Assembly (NCBI RefSeq): GCF_018130955.1
Contig: NZ_JAFCJM010000010.1
Span: 1-64,000, forward strand
Origin: Bradyrhizobium liaoningense
GTDB lineage: Bacteria; Pseudomonadota; Alphaproteobacteria; Rhizobiales; Xanthobacteraceae
Length of the DNA: 64,000 bases
Reading direction: 5' to 3'
The notes beneath the pieces were generated by a model that worked only from the letters and a program-made list of their open reading frames with translations, did not search any database and was not told where the DNA came from. Both the position numbers and the translations under genes were made by a program. Positions 27,102 through 36,010 of this stretch are shown here, piece after piece (position 1 is the stretch's first letter; the number at the start of each line of letters is the position of its first letter).

Positions 27102-28712
27102 ATGCTCAACGAAGCAAAAACCTACGACGAGCTCTATCGCACTTTTCGCTGGGACATCCCGGCGCGCTTCAACATCGCGGATGCCTGCTGCGACCGCCAT
27201 GCCGACGGCAGCGGACGGCTTGCGCTGATCTATGTCGACGAGAATGGCGCAACGACCCGTAGCTCGTTCGATGAGGTGGCCGAGATGTCGCGCCGCTTTG
27301 CCAATGTGCTGAAGGCGGACGGCCTGAACCGTGGCGACCGCGTCGCGGTGTTCCTGTCGCAATCGCTGGAACTGCCGATCGCGCATATGGCGGCGTTCCG
27401 CTCCGGCATGATCTCGATCCCGTTGTTTGCGTTGTTTGGCGAAGACGCGCTGGAATTCCGCCTGTCGAATTCCCAAGCCAGGGCGATCATCACCGACGAG
27501 CCCGGTTGGGAGAAACTGACGAGGATCCGCGACCGGCTGCCCTACCTGCAGGACATCTACGTCACAAGCGGCGCCGTTCACGCCGGCGCAAAACCGTTCT
27601 GGTCGGCGATCGAAACGGCGGCCGAGGAATTTGCGACCGTCGATACCTCCGCCGACGATCCCGCGCTGATCATCTACACCTCCGGCACGACGGGTAATCC
27701 CAAGGGCGCGCTGCATGCGCATCGCGTCGTGCTCGGCCATCTGCCCAATGTCGAGATGTGCCACAACTTCCTGCCGCGTCCCGGCGATCTCATGTGGACG
27801 CCGGCGGACTGGGCCTGGATCGGCGGGCTCGTCAACGGCCTCTTGGCATTCTGGTATCACGGCATTCCGCTGGTCGGTCACCGCGCGCGCAAATTCGAGC
27901 CGCAGGCGGCGATGCAGATGATGGCCGATCTCGGCATCCGCAACGTCTTCCTGCCGCCCACCGCGTTGAAGCTGATGCGGCAAGCCGGCGTGAAGCATGC
28001 GGGCGTCAAGCTGCGAAGTATCTTCACCGGGGGTGAATCGCTTGGTGGTGAATTGCTTGGCTGGGTGCGCGAGACCTTCGGCATCGATGCGCACGAGGTG
28101 TTCGGCCAGACCGAGTGCAATCTGGTGATCGGCAGCAACTCCAACCTGTTTCCGATCCGCCCGGGCTCGATGGGCCGGGCGACGCCCGGCTTCGACGTCC
28201 GCATCGTCAACGACAAGGGTGAGGAGCAGCCCACGGGGCAGCGCGGCATCATCGGCGTGCGCCAGCCGTGCCCGGTCACCATGATCGAATACTGGCGCAA
28301 TCCCGATGCGACCGCGAAGAAATATGCCGGCGAATTCCTGCTCACCGGCGACCTCGGCGTGCAGGATGCGGACGGCTATTTCTGGTACGTCAGCCGCGAG
28401 GACGACGTCATCACCACCGCCGGCTATCGCGTCGGCCCGTCCGAGATCGAGCACACCCTGATGAAGCATCCCGCCGTCGCGATGGCGGCGGTGGTCGGCA
28501 TCCCCGATCCGATCCGCACGGAATCGATCAAGGCCTGGATCGTGCTGCGCCCGGGTTTTGCGCCGGACGACAAGCTCGCGCAGGAGATCCAAGAGTTCGT
28601 GAAGGTGCAGCTCGCTGCCCACGAATATCCGCGCTTCGTGCAGTTCGCCGAAACGCTGCCGATGACGGCGACCGGCAAGGTGTTGCGCAGGGAGCTGCGG
28701 GCGCTAGGGTAG
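27102..28712 (+). CDS. acyl-CoA synthetase (AMP-dependent synthetase/ligase)
   Basis: 536 residues. The ANL-family P-loop is IIYTSGTTGNPKGALHAHR (~190-208); the ATP/adenylate motif is FGQTECNLV; the hinge region includes LLTGDLGVQDADGYFW; the catalytic lysine is in TATGKVLRREL at the C-terminus. It activates a carboxylic acid as acyl-AMP, then acyl-CoA. The acid is probably short or medium chain (AcsA/AcsM-like layout). The MarR-type regulator just downstream may control it. Confidence 0.92.
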   Translation: MLNEAKTYDELYRTFRWDIPARFNIADACCDRHADGSGRLALIYVDENGATTRSSFDEVAEMSRRFANVLKADGLNRGDRVAVFLSQSLELPIAHMAAFRSGMISIPLFALFGEDALEFRLSNSQARAIITDEPGWEKLTRIRDRLPYLQDIYVTSGAVHAGAKPFWSAIETAAEEFATVDTSADDPALIIYTSGTTGNPKGALHAHRVVLGHLPNVEMCHNFLPRPGDLMWTPADWAWIGGLVNGLLAFWYHGIPLVGHRARKFEPQAAMQMMADLGIRNVFLPPTALKLMRQAGVKHAGVKLRSIFTGGESLGGELLGWVRETFGIDAHEVFGQTECNLVIGSNSNLFPIRPGSMGRATPGFDVRIVNDKGEEQPTGQRGIIGVRQPCPVTMIEYWRNPDATAKKYAGEFLLTGDLGVQDADGYFWYVSREDDVITTAGYRVGPSEIEHTLMKHPAVAMAAVVGIPDPIRTESIKAWIVLRPGFAPDDKLAQEIQEFVKVQLAAHEYPRFVQFAETLPMTATGKVLRRELRALG

Positions 28713-28742
28713 CCTTTCTTCTGGATTCGACGCGGTCAACTC

Positions 28743-29213
28743 ATGCCAAAAACTGCTTCTCGCGCTGCGGGCCTGCACCGCGCTTCGCTTGGCAAACTCC
28801 ACGATTTGGACGCGGCGCTGGAGCTGATGTATTACGGCTGGCGCGGGATGACGCTCCTGGCCGACCAGTATCTTGCCACGCTCGGCCTGTCGCGCCCGCA
28901 CCATCGCATTCTCTACGTTGTTGCGCGACAGCCCGACATTTCGATCGGCTCACTGATCGAGGTGCTCGGCATTTCCAAGCAGGCCTTGAATCGGCCGCTC
29001 AACCTGCTGCTCGAACGCAAGCTCCTGACATCGAAGCGGTCGCCCGAGCAGCATCGCTCCAAATTGCTGCGCCTGACACAAGAGGGGCAACGCGTCGAGC
29101 AACGGGCCTCGGGCTACGAGCGCAAGGTCCTGCGTGACGCCTTTGATCGCGTCGGTCAGCCCGGTGCCGCGGCGTGGATGGCCGTGATGGGGGTCATCGC
29201 CGACAACAACTAA
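28743..29213 (+). CDS. MarR-family transcriptional regulator
   Basis: 156 residues. A winged-helix core runs from LGLSRPHHRILYVVARQPDI to SIGSLIEVLGISKQALNRPL, with the wing at RSPEQHRSKLLRLTQEGQRV. It starts 30 bases after the acyl-CoA synthetase gene, same strand, so it is likely in its operon, where it may sense the acid or its CoA ester. Confidence 0.88.
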   Translation: MPKTASRAAGLHRASLGKLHDLDAALELMYYGWRGMTLLADQYLATLGLSRPHHRILYVVARQPDISIGSLIEVLGISKQALNRPLNLLLERKLLTSKRSPEQHRSKLLRLTQEGQRVEQRASGYERKVLRDAFDRVGQPGAAAWMAVMGVIADNN

Positions 29214-29287
29214 CCTCTAAGGTCAATCTAGTTGACGTTAGAATGATGCTGTGCCACCTTCGCCGCAGTGCCGGAGGAGGGTGACGC

Positions 29288-29656
29288 GTGAGCGAACGGA
29301 TCATGGACCGGGCGGCGGCCGGACGCTTTGTCGAGGCCTGGTGTGCAAGCTGGTGCAGGGTCGATATCGATGCTGTCGTCGCGCACTTTGCCGAAAACGC
29401 CGAGATGCGTAGCCCATTGGCGCTCAAATTGACGGATTCGCCTGTTGTCGTCGGCGCTGAAAACATTCGCGCCTACTGGCAGAAGGCCTACGGCGCGATC
29501 GAGAGCGCGGACCTGAAAATCCTGAACTGGAGCTGGGACGATACGATCGCGCGGCTGACGGTGTGGTGGCAATTGGGCGACACGCGCGCCAGCGAGTTCA
29601 TGGATTTCGACGATGCTGGCCGTGTGGTGCGCAGCGAAGCCTTTTACGGAAAATAG
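29288..29656 (+). CDS. NTF2/SnoaL-like protein
   Basis: 122 residues with the cone-shaped NTF2-like fold pattern: FVEAWCASWCRVDIDAVVAH, a central WQKAYGAIESADL and a C-terminal beta ladder (ARLTVWWQLGDTRASEFMDF). Catalytic function not assignable. GTG start at 29288, after GGAGGGTGACGC. The next gene begins two bases after its stop, so they form an operon. Confidence 0.8.
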   Translation: MSERIMDRAAAGRFVEAWCASWCRVDIDAVVAHFAENAEMRSPLALKLTDSPVVVGAENIRAYWQKAYGAIESADLKILNWSWDDTIARLTVWWQLGDTRASEFMDFDDAGRVVRSEAFYGK

Positions 29657-29658
29657 CC

Positions 29659-30099
29659 ATGCGTTTCTCTGATTTCGTCCTGTTTCTCAACACGCTCTGG
29701 TTCGGGGGAGCATTCATCCAGTTCAGCATTGCCCAGAGCAATACGCTGAAGATACTGGTGCCCCGAGAGGAGCGCGGTAATCCGATCGCGCCGACCTTGT
29801 CGGCCAGCGTGGCGTTTCTCGGCGCGATGAATCTGCCGATCGGGCTCCTGTCACTGTACCTGCTGGCAACAAGACCGCCCTTCTTTGGGGCGCATGACGC
29901 GCAGATCGCGTTGTTCCTGTTCTTCTCCGCGTGTCACTTCGGCCAGTTTGCCTACAACCTTCCGGTCCTGATGCGCGGTGGTCGCGTCGGGGTGGCCTAT
30001 TGGCCCGTGTTGAAAGGCCCGATGCTCAGGATCTTCGTCATCGATGCGACGCTGTTCGTGGCAAACCTCGTTGTCGCCATCCTGCCCGCGCTCCGCTGA
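29659..30099 (+). CDS. four-helix membrane protein, unknown function
   Basis: 146 residues with about four hydrophobic segments (FVLFLNTLWFGGAFIQF, VAFLGAMNLPIGLLSLYLL, IALFLFFSACHFGQFAYNL, IFVIDATLFVANLVVAIL). The ATG at 29659 is two bases after the NTF2-like stop codon, indicating translational coupling. It is convergent with the sensor kinase gene. No family recognised. Confidence 0.75.
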   Translation: MRFSDFVLFLNTLWFGGAFIQFSIAQSNTLKILVPREERGNPIAPTLSASVAFLGAMNLPIGLLSLYLLATRPPFFGAHDAQIALFLFFSACHFGQFAYNLPVLMRGGRVGVAYWPVLKGPMLRIFVIDATLFVANLVVAILPALR

Positions 30100-30110
30100 A
30101 GCATCCCTCC

Positions 30111-32339
30111 TTACCGCGACGTCGCCGACAGGGCTGACCGCAGCATCGCGGCAAGATCCTTCCGCCGGAACGGCTTGGTCAGAATGCGGGCGTCGCCGAC
30201 TCCGTCCGGCGTCTTGACGGGATCCTGGGTGTAGCCGGAGGTGAAGAGCACCTTGAGCTCGGGCCGCAGGCCGGTTGCTTGTCTGGCAAGCTCCGGCCCG
30301 AACATGCCGCCGGGCATGACGACGTCGGTGAACAGCAGGTGGATGTCGCCGGGCCGGCGCAACAATTCCAACGCCGCGGGGCCATTCGATGTCGCAACGA
30401 CGCGGTAGCCGAGCGCCTTCAGCTCGCTCTCGACATAGGCGCGTACCATGTCGTCGTCCTCGACGACGAGAATGGTCTCGCTTCCGTCGGGTGCGGTGAT
30501 CCGCTCCGCGGGGGACCGATCCTCTTTCAGCGGCGTGACCAGACGGGGAAAGAACAGCCTGACGACGCTGCCTTGTCCCGGTTCGGACTGGATCTGCACC
30601 AGTCCGCCGGATTGTTGTGCAAATCCGTAGACCATGCTCAGGCCGAGCCCGGTCCCCTTGCCGACCTCCTTGGTGGTGAAGAACGGCTCGAAGGCGCGGC
30701 TCGCCACCTCGGCGGTCATGCCGCCGCCGGTATCCGCCACAGCCACCATGACGTAGTCGCCAGGCCGCGGCTCGCCATTGACGTCGAGGTCGGATGCTCC
30801 GAGCGAGCTGTTGCGCACCTCGACCGTCAGCTTGCCGCCCTCCGGCATCGCGTCGCGCGCGTTGAGCACGAGGTTGAGCAGGGCCGTTGCCAGTTGGCCG
30901 GGATCGACGCTCGTCGGCCACAAATCCGGTTCGAACGCGAAGCTGCACTCGATGTGCTCGCCCAGGGATCGGCGCAAGAGCTGCTCCATGCCGAGAACCT
31001 TCTCGGCGATGTCGATCTCTCTCGGCCTCAGGGGTTGCTTGCGCGCGAAGGCGAGCAGGCTCCGTGTCAGGTCAGAACCGCGCTCGGCGGCGGTCGCGAT
31101 GTCGTCGGCGATCCGGCGCAATTCCTTGTTCCCCGCCAGCCTGTCGGCAAGATGCTCCGAATTGCCGAGAATGACGGTCAGGAGATTGTTGAAATCGTGC
31201 GCCACGCCACCGGTGAGCTGACCCATGGCTTCCATCTTCTGGGATTGGCTGAGCTTATGGCTGAGGTCCTCGATGGCGGCGCGTTGCTGCTGCAGCGACT
31301 CGGCGGTGCTGTTGAGCAGGGTCATCAGCCCGCCCAGTTCGCCGCGCGGATGGGGAGGCGGAATTCGCGCACTGAGGTCGCCAAGCCCGAGCTTCCTCGC
31401 CATTGTGGCGAGCCGTCCGACCTGGCGGCCGACGCCCACGGTTGCAAGGATCCAGACGCCCGCGAGCAGCAGCAGCGAAGCCACCGCGAGCAGCGCGATG
31501 TCCTCGTAAAGCCGCCGGTTCGCCGCCGCGACCAGTCCGTCCTTGGACCGTCCGACCATGATGTAGAGGCCGGCATCGCGGGTCGAAGGCGAGCGGGCGA
31601 CGGCCCATACCTGCGTGCGGCCCTCGCGATCGGTGACCTCTTGAAACGCCGCGCGATCGGGCGTTGTCGCGAACCGGAACAGGTCGGATCCCACGATCGA
31701 CCCGCCGACGGGCTCGCTCCAGCCTCCCGTCGGGGCGACCAGGACCTTGCCTTTGCGGTCGACGAGCAAGACCTCCTTCTCGGCGAGCAGCCGCTTGTGG
31801 TGATGCTCTGCGAATTTGCGCAGGTTGAACGAGGCGAGCAGGATGAACTTCAGCCCGCCCGCCTCCGATCGCACGGGATATGCGATCTGCAGCACCGAGG
31901 TTCCGGTCAGCCGGCCGAATACCGGCTCCAGCGCGACGCCGCTGCGCGAGACCAGGGCCTGCTTGAAATAGGCGCGATCCCTCAGATCGAGGCTGCGGTT
32001 GGTCCGCAGCGAGTCGCAGAACAGGCTGCCGTCCGGATCGATGGTCAAGATCCCGGTGAACTGCGGGTATTCTTCGCGCACTTCCGACAGGAACGCCGAG
32101 CACGCTGCCTTGTCGCGCGTGTCGAGGTCGCGGGCACGGGCCAGACCATAGTGAAGCTGGGCGGTGCCCTGGATCTTCTCGTCCAGATCGATCGCGATGT
32201 CGTCGGCCGACGCGGCCAGATTGGCCAAGGCGGCGTTGATGTCGCTGGTCCGATTCTGCACGAAACGCAGCCCGACAAGGATCGCCGGCACCAGCATGGC
32301 CGCGATGACGAGTATCAGTAACCGGGTACGCAAGCTCAT
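30111..32339 (-). CDS. hybrid sensor histidine kinase / response regulator
   Basis: About 742 residues. Transmembrane helix 1 is [18 protein letters not shown], followed by a periplasmic Cache-like sensor ([32 protein letters not shown]), helix 2 ([20 protein letters not shown]) and a HAMP segment. HisKA has the phospho-accepting His in [17 protein letters not shown]. The HATPase has N, G1 and G2 boxes ([30 protein letters not shown]). A C-terminal receiver has the DDD pocket and lysine in [10 protein letters not shown]. It ends by phosphorylating its own receiver or a partner; no partner is adjacent. An in-frame ATG at 32366 is an alternative start. Confidence 0.9.
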   Translation of the reverse strand: MSLRTRLLILVIAAMLVPAILVGLRFVQNRTSDINAALANLAASADDIAIDLDEKIQGTAQLHYGLARARDLDTRDKAACSAFLSEVREEYPQFTGILTIDPDGSLFCDSLRTNRSLDLRDRAYFKQALVSRSGVALEPVFGRLTGTSVLQIAYPVRSEAGGLKFILLASFNLRKFAEHHHKRLLAEKEVLLVDRKGKVLVAPTGGWSEPVGGSIVGSDLFRFATTPDRAAFQEVTDREGRTQVWAVARSPSTRDAGLYIMVGRSKDGLVAAANRRLYEDIALLAVASLLLLAGVWILATVGVGRQVGRLATMARKLGLGDLSARIPPPHPRGELGGLMTLLNSTAESLQQQRAAIEDLSHKLSQSQKMEAMGQLTGGVAHDFNNLLTVILGNSEHLADRLAGNKELRRIADDIATAAERGSDLTRSLLAFARKQPLRPREIDIAEKVLGMEQLLRRSLGEHIECSFAFEPDLWPTSVDPGQLATALLNLVLNARDAMPEGGKLTVEVRNSSLGASDLDVNGEPRPGDYVMVAVADTGGGMTAEVASRAFEPFFTTKEVGKGTGLGLSMVYGFAQQSGGLVQIQSEPGQGSVVRLFFPRLVTPLKEDRSPAERITAPDGSETILVVEDDDMVRAYVESELKALGYRVVATSNGPAALELLRRPGDIHLLFTDVVMPGGMFGPELARQATGLRPELKVLFTSGYTQDPVKTPDGVGDARILTKPFRRKDLAAMLRSALSATSR

Positions 32340-32616
32340 CGTTCGGGCGGTCCGCGTATTGCGCATGCTTGTTCGAAAACGCCAATCTGCGGCACCACCC
32401 TCCGCCCAGTCCATAGGGATCGTGTCGAAAAGCCTTGCCCAGGGCACAGATTTCGAGCCGCACGCATTGCGGACCGGCCTCCGGAGGGAGTTCCTGGCGC
32501 TACCGCTGCCTTCACGCCGCCCCGGCATCAAGTCGCGCGTGCATGGCAGGCGCGAGAGCGCTAATATCGCGGCCGATGCGCGCGATGGAGATCGCGCCGA
32601 TGCGTGGAGGAAGCCC

Positions 32617-33393
32617 ATGTCCATCTCGGGCAAAGTCGATCCGGTGGTGCGCCCCGTGGCGGCGACCGACATCGCCGAGGCGCTGATCGAAGGATTGCGC
32701 GATTTCCAGGCGCTGCCGATCTATGGCTTGGCGTTCGGCGCGTTTTATGCCGCCGGCGGCATCACCATCGTGCTCTGCCTCACCGCCTTCGGCATGATCT
32801 ATCTCGCCTATCCCCTGGCCGCGGGTTTTGCGTTGATCGGGCCGTTCGTTGCGATCGGGCTTTATGAAGTGAGCCGCCGTCGCGAGCGCGGCGAGCCCGT
32901 CTCCTTCGGCGCGATCTGGTCGACGGTGCGATCGCGCAGCGAGATCGGCTGGATGGCCTTCGTCACGCTGTTCGTGTTCGTGATCTGGATGTACCAGGTG
33001 CGGCTCCTGATCGCGCTCTTGCTCGGCCTGCACGCCTCGTTCTCGAGCTTCCAGGAATTCATGACCGTGGTGCTGACGACCAGCGAAGGCCTGACCTTCC
33101 TTCTCCTCGGCAACGCGGTCGGCGCCGTGCTGTCGCTGATCCTGTTCTCGCTGACGGTGGTATCGTTCCCGCTGCTGCTCGACCGCGAGGTCGACTTCGT
33201 CACCGCCATGGTGACGAGCGTGCGCGCAGTGGTCGCCAGCCCGCTGCCGATGATCGGCTGGGCCGCGGCAATCGTGATGCTGCTGATCGTGTCGGCGCTG
33301 CCTTATTTCCTCGGACTGATCGTCACGTTGCCCGTGCTCGGCCACGCGACCTGGCATCTCTACAGGCGGATCGTGGCGCCGTTGCCGGCCTAG
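32617..33393 (+). CDS. DUF2189 membrane protein, copy 1
   Basis: 258 residues, about six hydrophobic segments, in the DUF2189 family of uncharacterised inner membrane proteins. It starts MSISGKVDPVVRPVAATDIA after GGAGGAAGCCC. Typical blocks: LAYPLAAGFALIGPFVAIGL, YEVSRRRERGEPVSF and SFPLLLDREVDFVTAMVTSV. A second, highly similar gene follows ~160 bases later. Confidence 0.88.
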   Translation: MSISGKVDPVVRPVAATDIAEALIEGLRDFQALPIYGLAFGAFYAAGGITIVLCLTAFGMIYLAYPLAAGFALIGPFVAIGLYEVSRRRERGEPVSFGAIWSTVRSRSEIGWMAFVTLFVFVIWMYQVRLLIALLLGLHASFSSFQEFMTVVLTTSEGLTFLLLGNAVGAVLSLILFSLTVVSFPLLLDREVDFVTAMVTSVRAVVASPLPMIGWAAAIVMLLIVSALPYFLGLIVTLPVLGHATWHLYRRIVAPLPA

Positions 33394-33521
33394 AGCATGA
33401 TCCGGAACAGTGCGTCGCGGTTTTGCCTCGCGACAAACACGGAACGCGTTTGCGCGGAGATCATGCGCAAACAAGGAGCTAAAGCGCGATGACTATTCAA
33501 CCCGAGACCATCGCGCTTTAG
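33393..33521. repeat. RIME-like element between the two DUF2189 genes
   Basis: It opens with GAGCATGATCCGGAACAGTG directly overlapping the end of copy 1 and closes with the hairpin TAAAGCGCGATG...CATCGCGCTTTA (33480-33520). The same modules occur at 42489-42579. It may be a recombination site linked with the duplication. Confidence 0.7.
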
Positions 33522-33553
33522 GATCCCGCCTGCAACACAGGTGGAGGAAGCCA

Positions 33554-34324
33554 ATGTCCATCTCTGGCAAGATCGATCCCGTGGTGCGCCCCGTGGCGGC
33601 GACTGACATCGCCGAGGCGCTGGTCGAAGGCTTGCGAGATTTCCAGGCTCTGCCGATCTATGGCCTTGTCTTCGGCGCGCTGTATGCGGCCGGCGGCATC
33701 GGCATCATTCTGTGCCTCACCGCCCTCGGCATGGCTTATCTTGCCTATCCGCTGGCAGCGGGATTTGCGCTGATGGGGCCATTCGTGGCGATCGGCCTCT
33801 ACGAAGTCAGCCGTCGGCGCGAGACCGGCGAGCCGGTCTCCTTTGGTGCGATCTGGTCAGCGATCAGGTCGCGCAGCGAGATCGGCTGGATGGCCTTCGT
33901 GTCGCTGTTCTTCTTCGTGGTTTGGATGTACCAGGTCTGGCTCCTGATCTCGCTCCTGCTGGGACCCCACGCCTCGTTCTCCAGCCTGCGGGAATTCGCG
34001 ACGGTGGTTCTCACGACCACTGAAGGCCGGCTGTTCCTCGCCATCGGCAACGCGGTAGGCGCTACGCTGGCGCTGATCCTGTTCTCGCTGACGGTGGTGT
34101 CGTTCCCGCTGCTGCTCGACCGCGAGGTCGACTTCGTCACCGCCATGGTGACGAGCGTGCGCGCGGTCATCACCAGCCCGCTGCCGATGATCGGCTGGGC
34201 CGCTGTCATCGTGATGCTGCTGCTCGTGTCGGCGCTGCCGTACTTTCTCGGCCTGATCGTGACGCTGCCCGTGCTCGGGCACGCGACGTGGCATCTCTAT
34301 CGGAGGCTGGTGGCGCCGGTTTAG
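33554..34324 (+). CDS. DUF2189 membrane protein, copy 2
   Basis: 256 residues. It is collinear with copy 1 and identical over long stretches (for example PVVRPVAATDIAEAL and DFQALPIYGL), and even the GTGGAGGAAGCC ribosome region is conserved, so the duplication included the leader. Differences concentrate around residues 115-150. Family function is unknown; a transport or envelope role would fit the helices. Confidence 0.88.
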   Translation: MSISGKIDPVVRPVAATDIAEALVEGLRDFQALPIYGLVFGALYAAGGIGIILCLTALGMAYLAYPLAAGFALMGPFVAIGLYEVSRRRETGEPVSFGAIWSAIRSRSEIGWMAFVSLFFFVVWMYQVWLLISLLLGPHASFSSLREFATVVLTTTEGRLFLAIGNAVGATLALILFSLTVVSFPLLLDREVDFVTAMVTSVRAVITSPLPMIGWAAVIVMLLLVSALPYFLGLIVTLPVLGHATWHLYRRLVAPV

Positions 34325-34325
34325 T

Positions 34326-34491
34326 GTCGTCCTGGCGAAAGCCAGGACCCATTACCCCAGGGAGGAGTTGTGGCGCGAGCTGGTCATAACCAGTCCTCGC
34401 AAAACTCCTCCCTGGGGTAATGGGTCCTGGATCTGCGCTCCGCTCGGGACAACGCTGCGCGTTGCCAGGAGCTGCGCTTGTCCAGGACGAC
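34326..34491. repeat. long inverted repeat (166 bp) downstream of DUF2189 copy 2
   Basis: The outer arms GTCGTCCTGG (34326-34335) and CCAGGACGAC (34482-34491) enclose a perfect 28-bp inverted repeat (34342-34369 with 34403-34430), which contains CCCATTACCCCAGGGAGGAG. No gene. It is probably a palindromic mobile-like repeat. Confidence 0.8.
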
Positions 34492-34500
34492 GACCGAGCG

Positions 34501-35013
34501 CTACGGCACCTTGATCCCCATCGCCTTCAGCGCTTCCAGCATCTTCGCGGGCGGGGCCATCTTGATCTGCGGCGCTTGGCCGGTTTCCAGCAGGCTCTTC
34601 AAGCCGGAGAGGATCGCGGGCCAGCCGGTGCGGCCGCCGGAGAGGATGTCGTCGCTGAGCGGTCGATCGTGGCGTTCGCTCATGGTGAGACGGACGGCTT
34701 CGCCCGCTTGTGCGATCTCGTAGGTGACGAGCGTGGTGCCGAGTTTCTCGACGAGGTCGGGCCAGTTGACGTTCCAGCTCACGGTCAGCCGGTTCGGCGG
34801 ATCATATTCGAGCACCTCGCCACTGATGTGCTCCGAGCCGTCGGGTGCGCGTACCATGAACTTGCCGCCGAGCCGGGGCTCGGTCTCGACCGCAAAGCCC
34901 GAAAAATATTTTCGGCTGAATTCCGCCATCGTCAGCGCCTCCCACACCTTCTCGGGCGTGGACGCGATGTAGATGGTGTAGACCGTCAGCGGCTTGAACT
35001 GATCGAGGCTCAT
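34501..35013 (-). CDS. SRPBCC / AHSA1-domain protein, second of pair
   Basis: 170 residues with the AHSA1-like START fold: YTIYIASTPEKVWEALTMAE, then LEYDPPNRLTVSWNVNW and GWPAILSGLKSLLETGQAP. Its ATG (35011-35013) overlaps the TGA of the preceding gene, so translation is coupled. Such proteins bind hydrophobic ligands and commonly pair with an ArsR regulator; the ligand is unknown. Its segment GWPAILSGLKSLLETG is shared with the upstream paralogue, indicating duplication. Confidence 0.87.
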   Translation of the reverse strand: MSLDQFKPLTVYTIYIASTPEKVWEALTMAEFSRKYFSGFAVETEPRLGGKFMVRAPDGSEHISGEVLEYDPPNRLTVSWNVNWPDLVEKLGTTLVTYEIAQAGEAVRLTMSERHDRPLSDDILSGGRTGWPAILSGLKSLLETGQAPQIKMAPPAKMLEALKAMGIKVP

Positions 35014-35483
35014 CACGCATCGAATCCCTTGTTGAGCGCCGCGCGCGGAATTGCGAGCACCTTGCCGGTCTCCAGCAGGCTCTTGAGCCCCGACAGGATC
35101 GCCGGCCATCCATTGGAGACGGCGCCGAGATATTTGCCGCCTTCGATGAAGCCGTCATGCAATACGGTCAAACGCACGAGCGAGCCGAATGGTTCGATGG
35201 TGAAAACCACCCGCGAGATCGGTTCGCCGCGCAGCTCTTCGTACTTCTGGTGCTTAAAACTGTAGGACAGGCGCCGCGGCGGATCGGCCTCCAAAATCTC
35301 GCCGGAATCGGTGATCTCGCCGTCAAGCGTGAGCGCGAAGGCGGAGCCGACCTTCCAGTCGGATCTGACCTCGGCGCCGAACCAGTAAGCCTGCGTGAAT
35401 TCGCTCGACGTCAGCGCCTGCCACAGCTTCTCCGGCGTGGTCTCGATGTAGGTGACATAGACGAATTGCGGCTTACTCATCAC
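35013..35483 (-). CDS. SRPBCC / AHSA1-domain protein, first of pair
   Basis: 156 residues. It starts MMSKPQFVYVTYIETTPEKL, the fold's N-terminal strand and helix; a middle strand is LEADPPRRLSYSFKH, and the end block is GWPAILSGLKSLLETGKVLA. It overlaps the ArsR-type gene upstream by 11 bases and the next AHSA1 gene by one base, so the three form a tight operon. Confidence 0.87.
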   Translation of the reverse strand: MMSKPQFVYVTYIETTPEKLWQALTSSEFTQAYWFGAEVRSDWKVGSAFALTLDGEITDSGEILEADPPRRLSYSFKHQKYEELRGEPISRVVFTIEPFGSLVRLTVLHDGFIEGGKYLGAVSNGWPAILSGLKSLLETGKVLAIPRAALNKGFDA

Positions 35484-35796
35484 GCTTCTCCAGTTGACGT
35501 TTCAACTCGCTGAGCGCGGCGAGCTTGCTGCGCTCGAACTTCCTGATCCAGCGTTCGCCGATCTGGTGGATCGGCAAGGGGTTGAGATAGTGCAGCTTCT
35601 CCCTTCCATGCCTGATCGTCGTGATCAGGTTGGCGTCTTCGAGAATCGCAAGGTGCTTTGTGACGGCCTGGCGCGTCATCTCCAGGCCTTCGCAGAGTTC
35701 GTTCAGCGTCTGCCCGTTCTCGGCGTGAAGCCTGTCCAAGAGCGACCGTCTGGAAGCGTCAGCCAGCGCTTTGAAGACCTCGTCCATGGCCGACAT
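35473..35796 (-). CDS. ArsR-family regulator of the AHSA1 operon
   Basis: About 107 residues. Winged HTH: VFKALADASRRSLLDRLHAE to NGQTLNELCEGLEMTRQAVT, wing at IRHGREKLHYLNPLPIHQIG. No metal-site cysteines. It starts at ATG 35794-35796 (MSAMDEVF) or 35785-35787. A GCAACCA-AA-TGGTTGC palindrome lies just upstream, so autoregulation of the three-gene operon is expected. Confidence 0.87.
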   Translation of the reverse strand: MSAMDEVFKALADASRRSLLDRLHAENGQTLNELCEGLEMTRQAVTKHLAILEDANLITTIRHGREKLHYLNPLPIHQIGERWIRKFERSKLAALSELKRQLEKRDE

Positions 35797-35801
35797 AATA
35801 G

Positions 35802-35817
35802 GCAACCAAATGGTTGC
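35802..35817. promoter_or_regulatory. GCAACCA-AA-TGGTTGC operator
   Basis: Perfect 7-bp arms around AA, six bases upstream of the ArsR-type start codon. Its position would let the regulator block its own operon. From memory, ArsR/AHSA1 operons often carry this kind of AACCA-TGGTT palindrome. Confidence 0.7.
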
Positions 35818-35827
35818 ATGTCAATAC

Positions 35828-35926
35828 CGTCATTCCGGAAACCGCGCAGCGGTTATCCGGAGTCTCGAGATTCTCAGGTGCGCAACTGTGCACCCTAGTT
35901 CGCGCTTCGCGCGCCCCGGAATGACG
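35828..35926. repeat. palindromic repeat (CGTCATTCCGG family)
   Basis: CGTCATTCCGG (35828-35838) and CCGGAATGACG (35916-35926) are exact inverted ends of a 99-bp non-coding element. A relative with the same end word lies at 51943-52080. Confidence 0.7.
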
Positions 35927-36010
35927 ACGGAGAAATCGTGCCTTTGGCACGTGCAAATCGCTGTGTTAGCCTTCGGCGTCAGCCAACGAAGATTGGTTCC
36001 GGGAGGCTAC

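Noticed and set aside
26574..28622. 682-codon minus-strand open frame over the acyl-CoA synthetase
   Set aside because: Antisense shadow of the synthetase with no recognisable domain.
30279..32321. 680-codon open frame on the plus strand opposite the histidine kinase
   Set aside because: It is the mirror of a well-supported kinase gene in high-GC DNA, has no domain, and its composition (His, Arg, Asp, Gln-rich) is typical of antisense frames.
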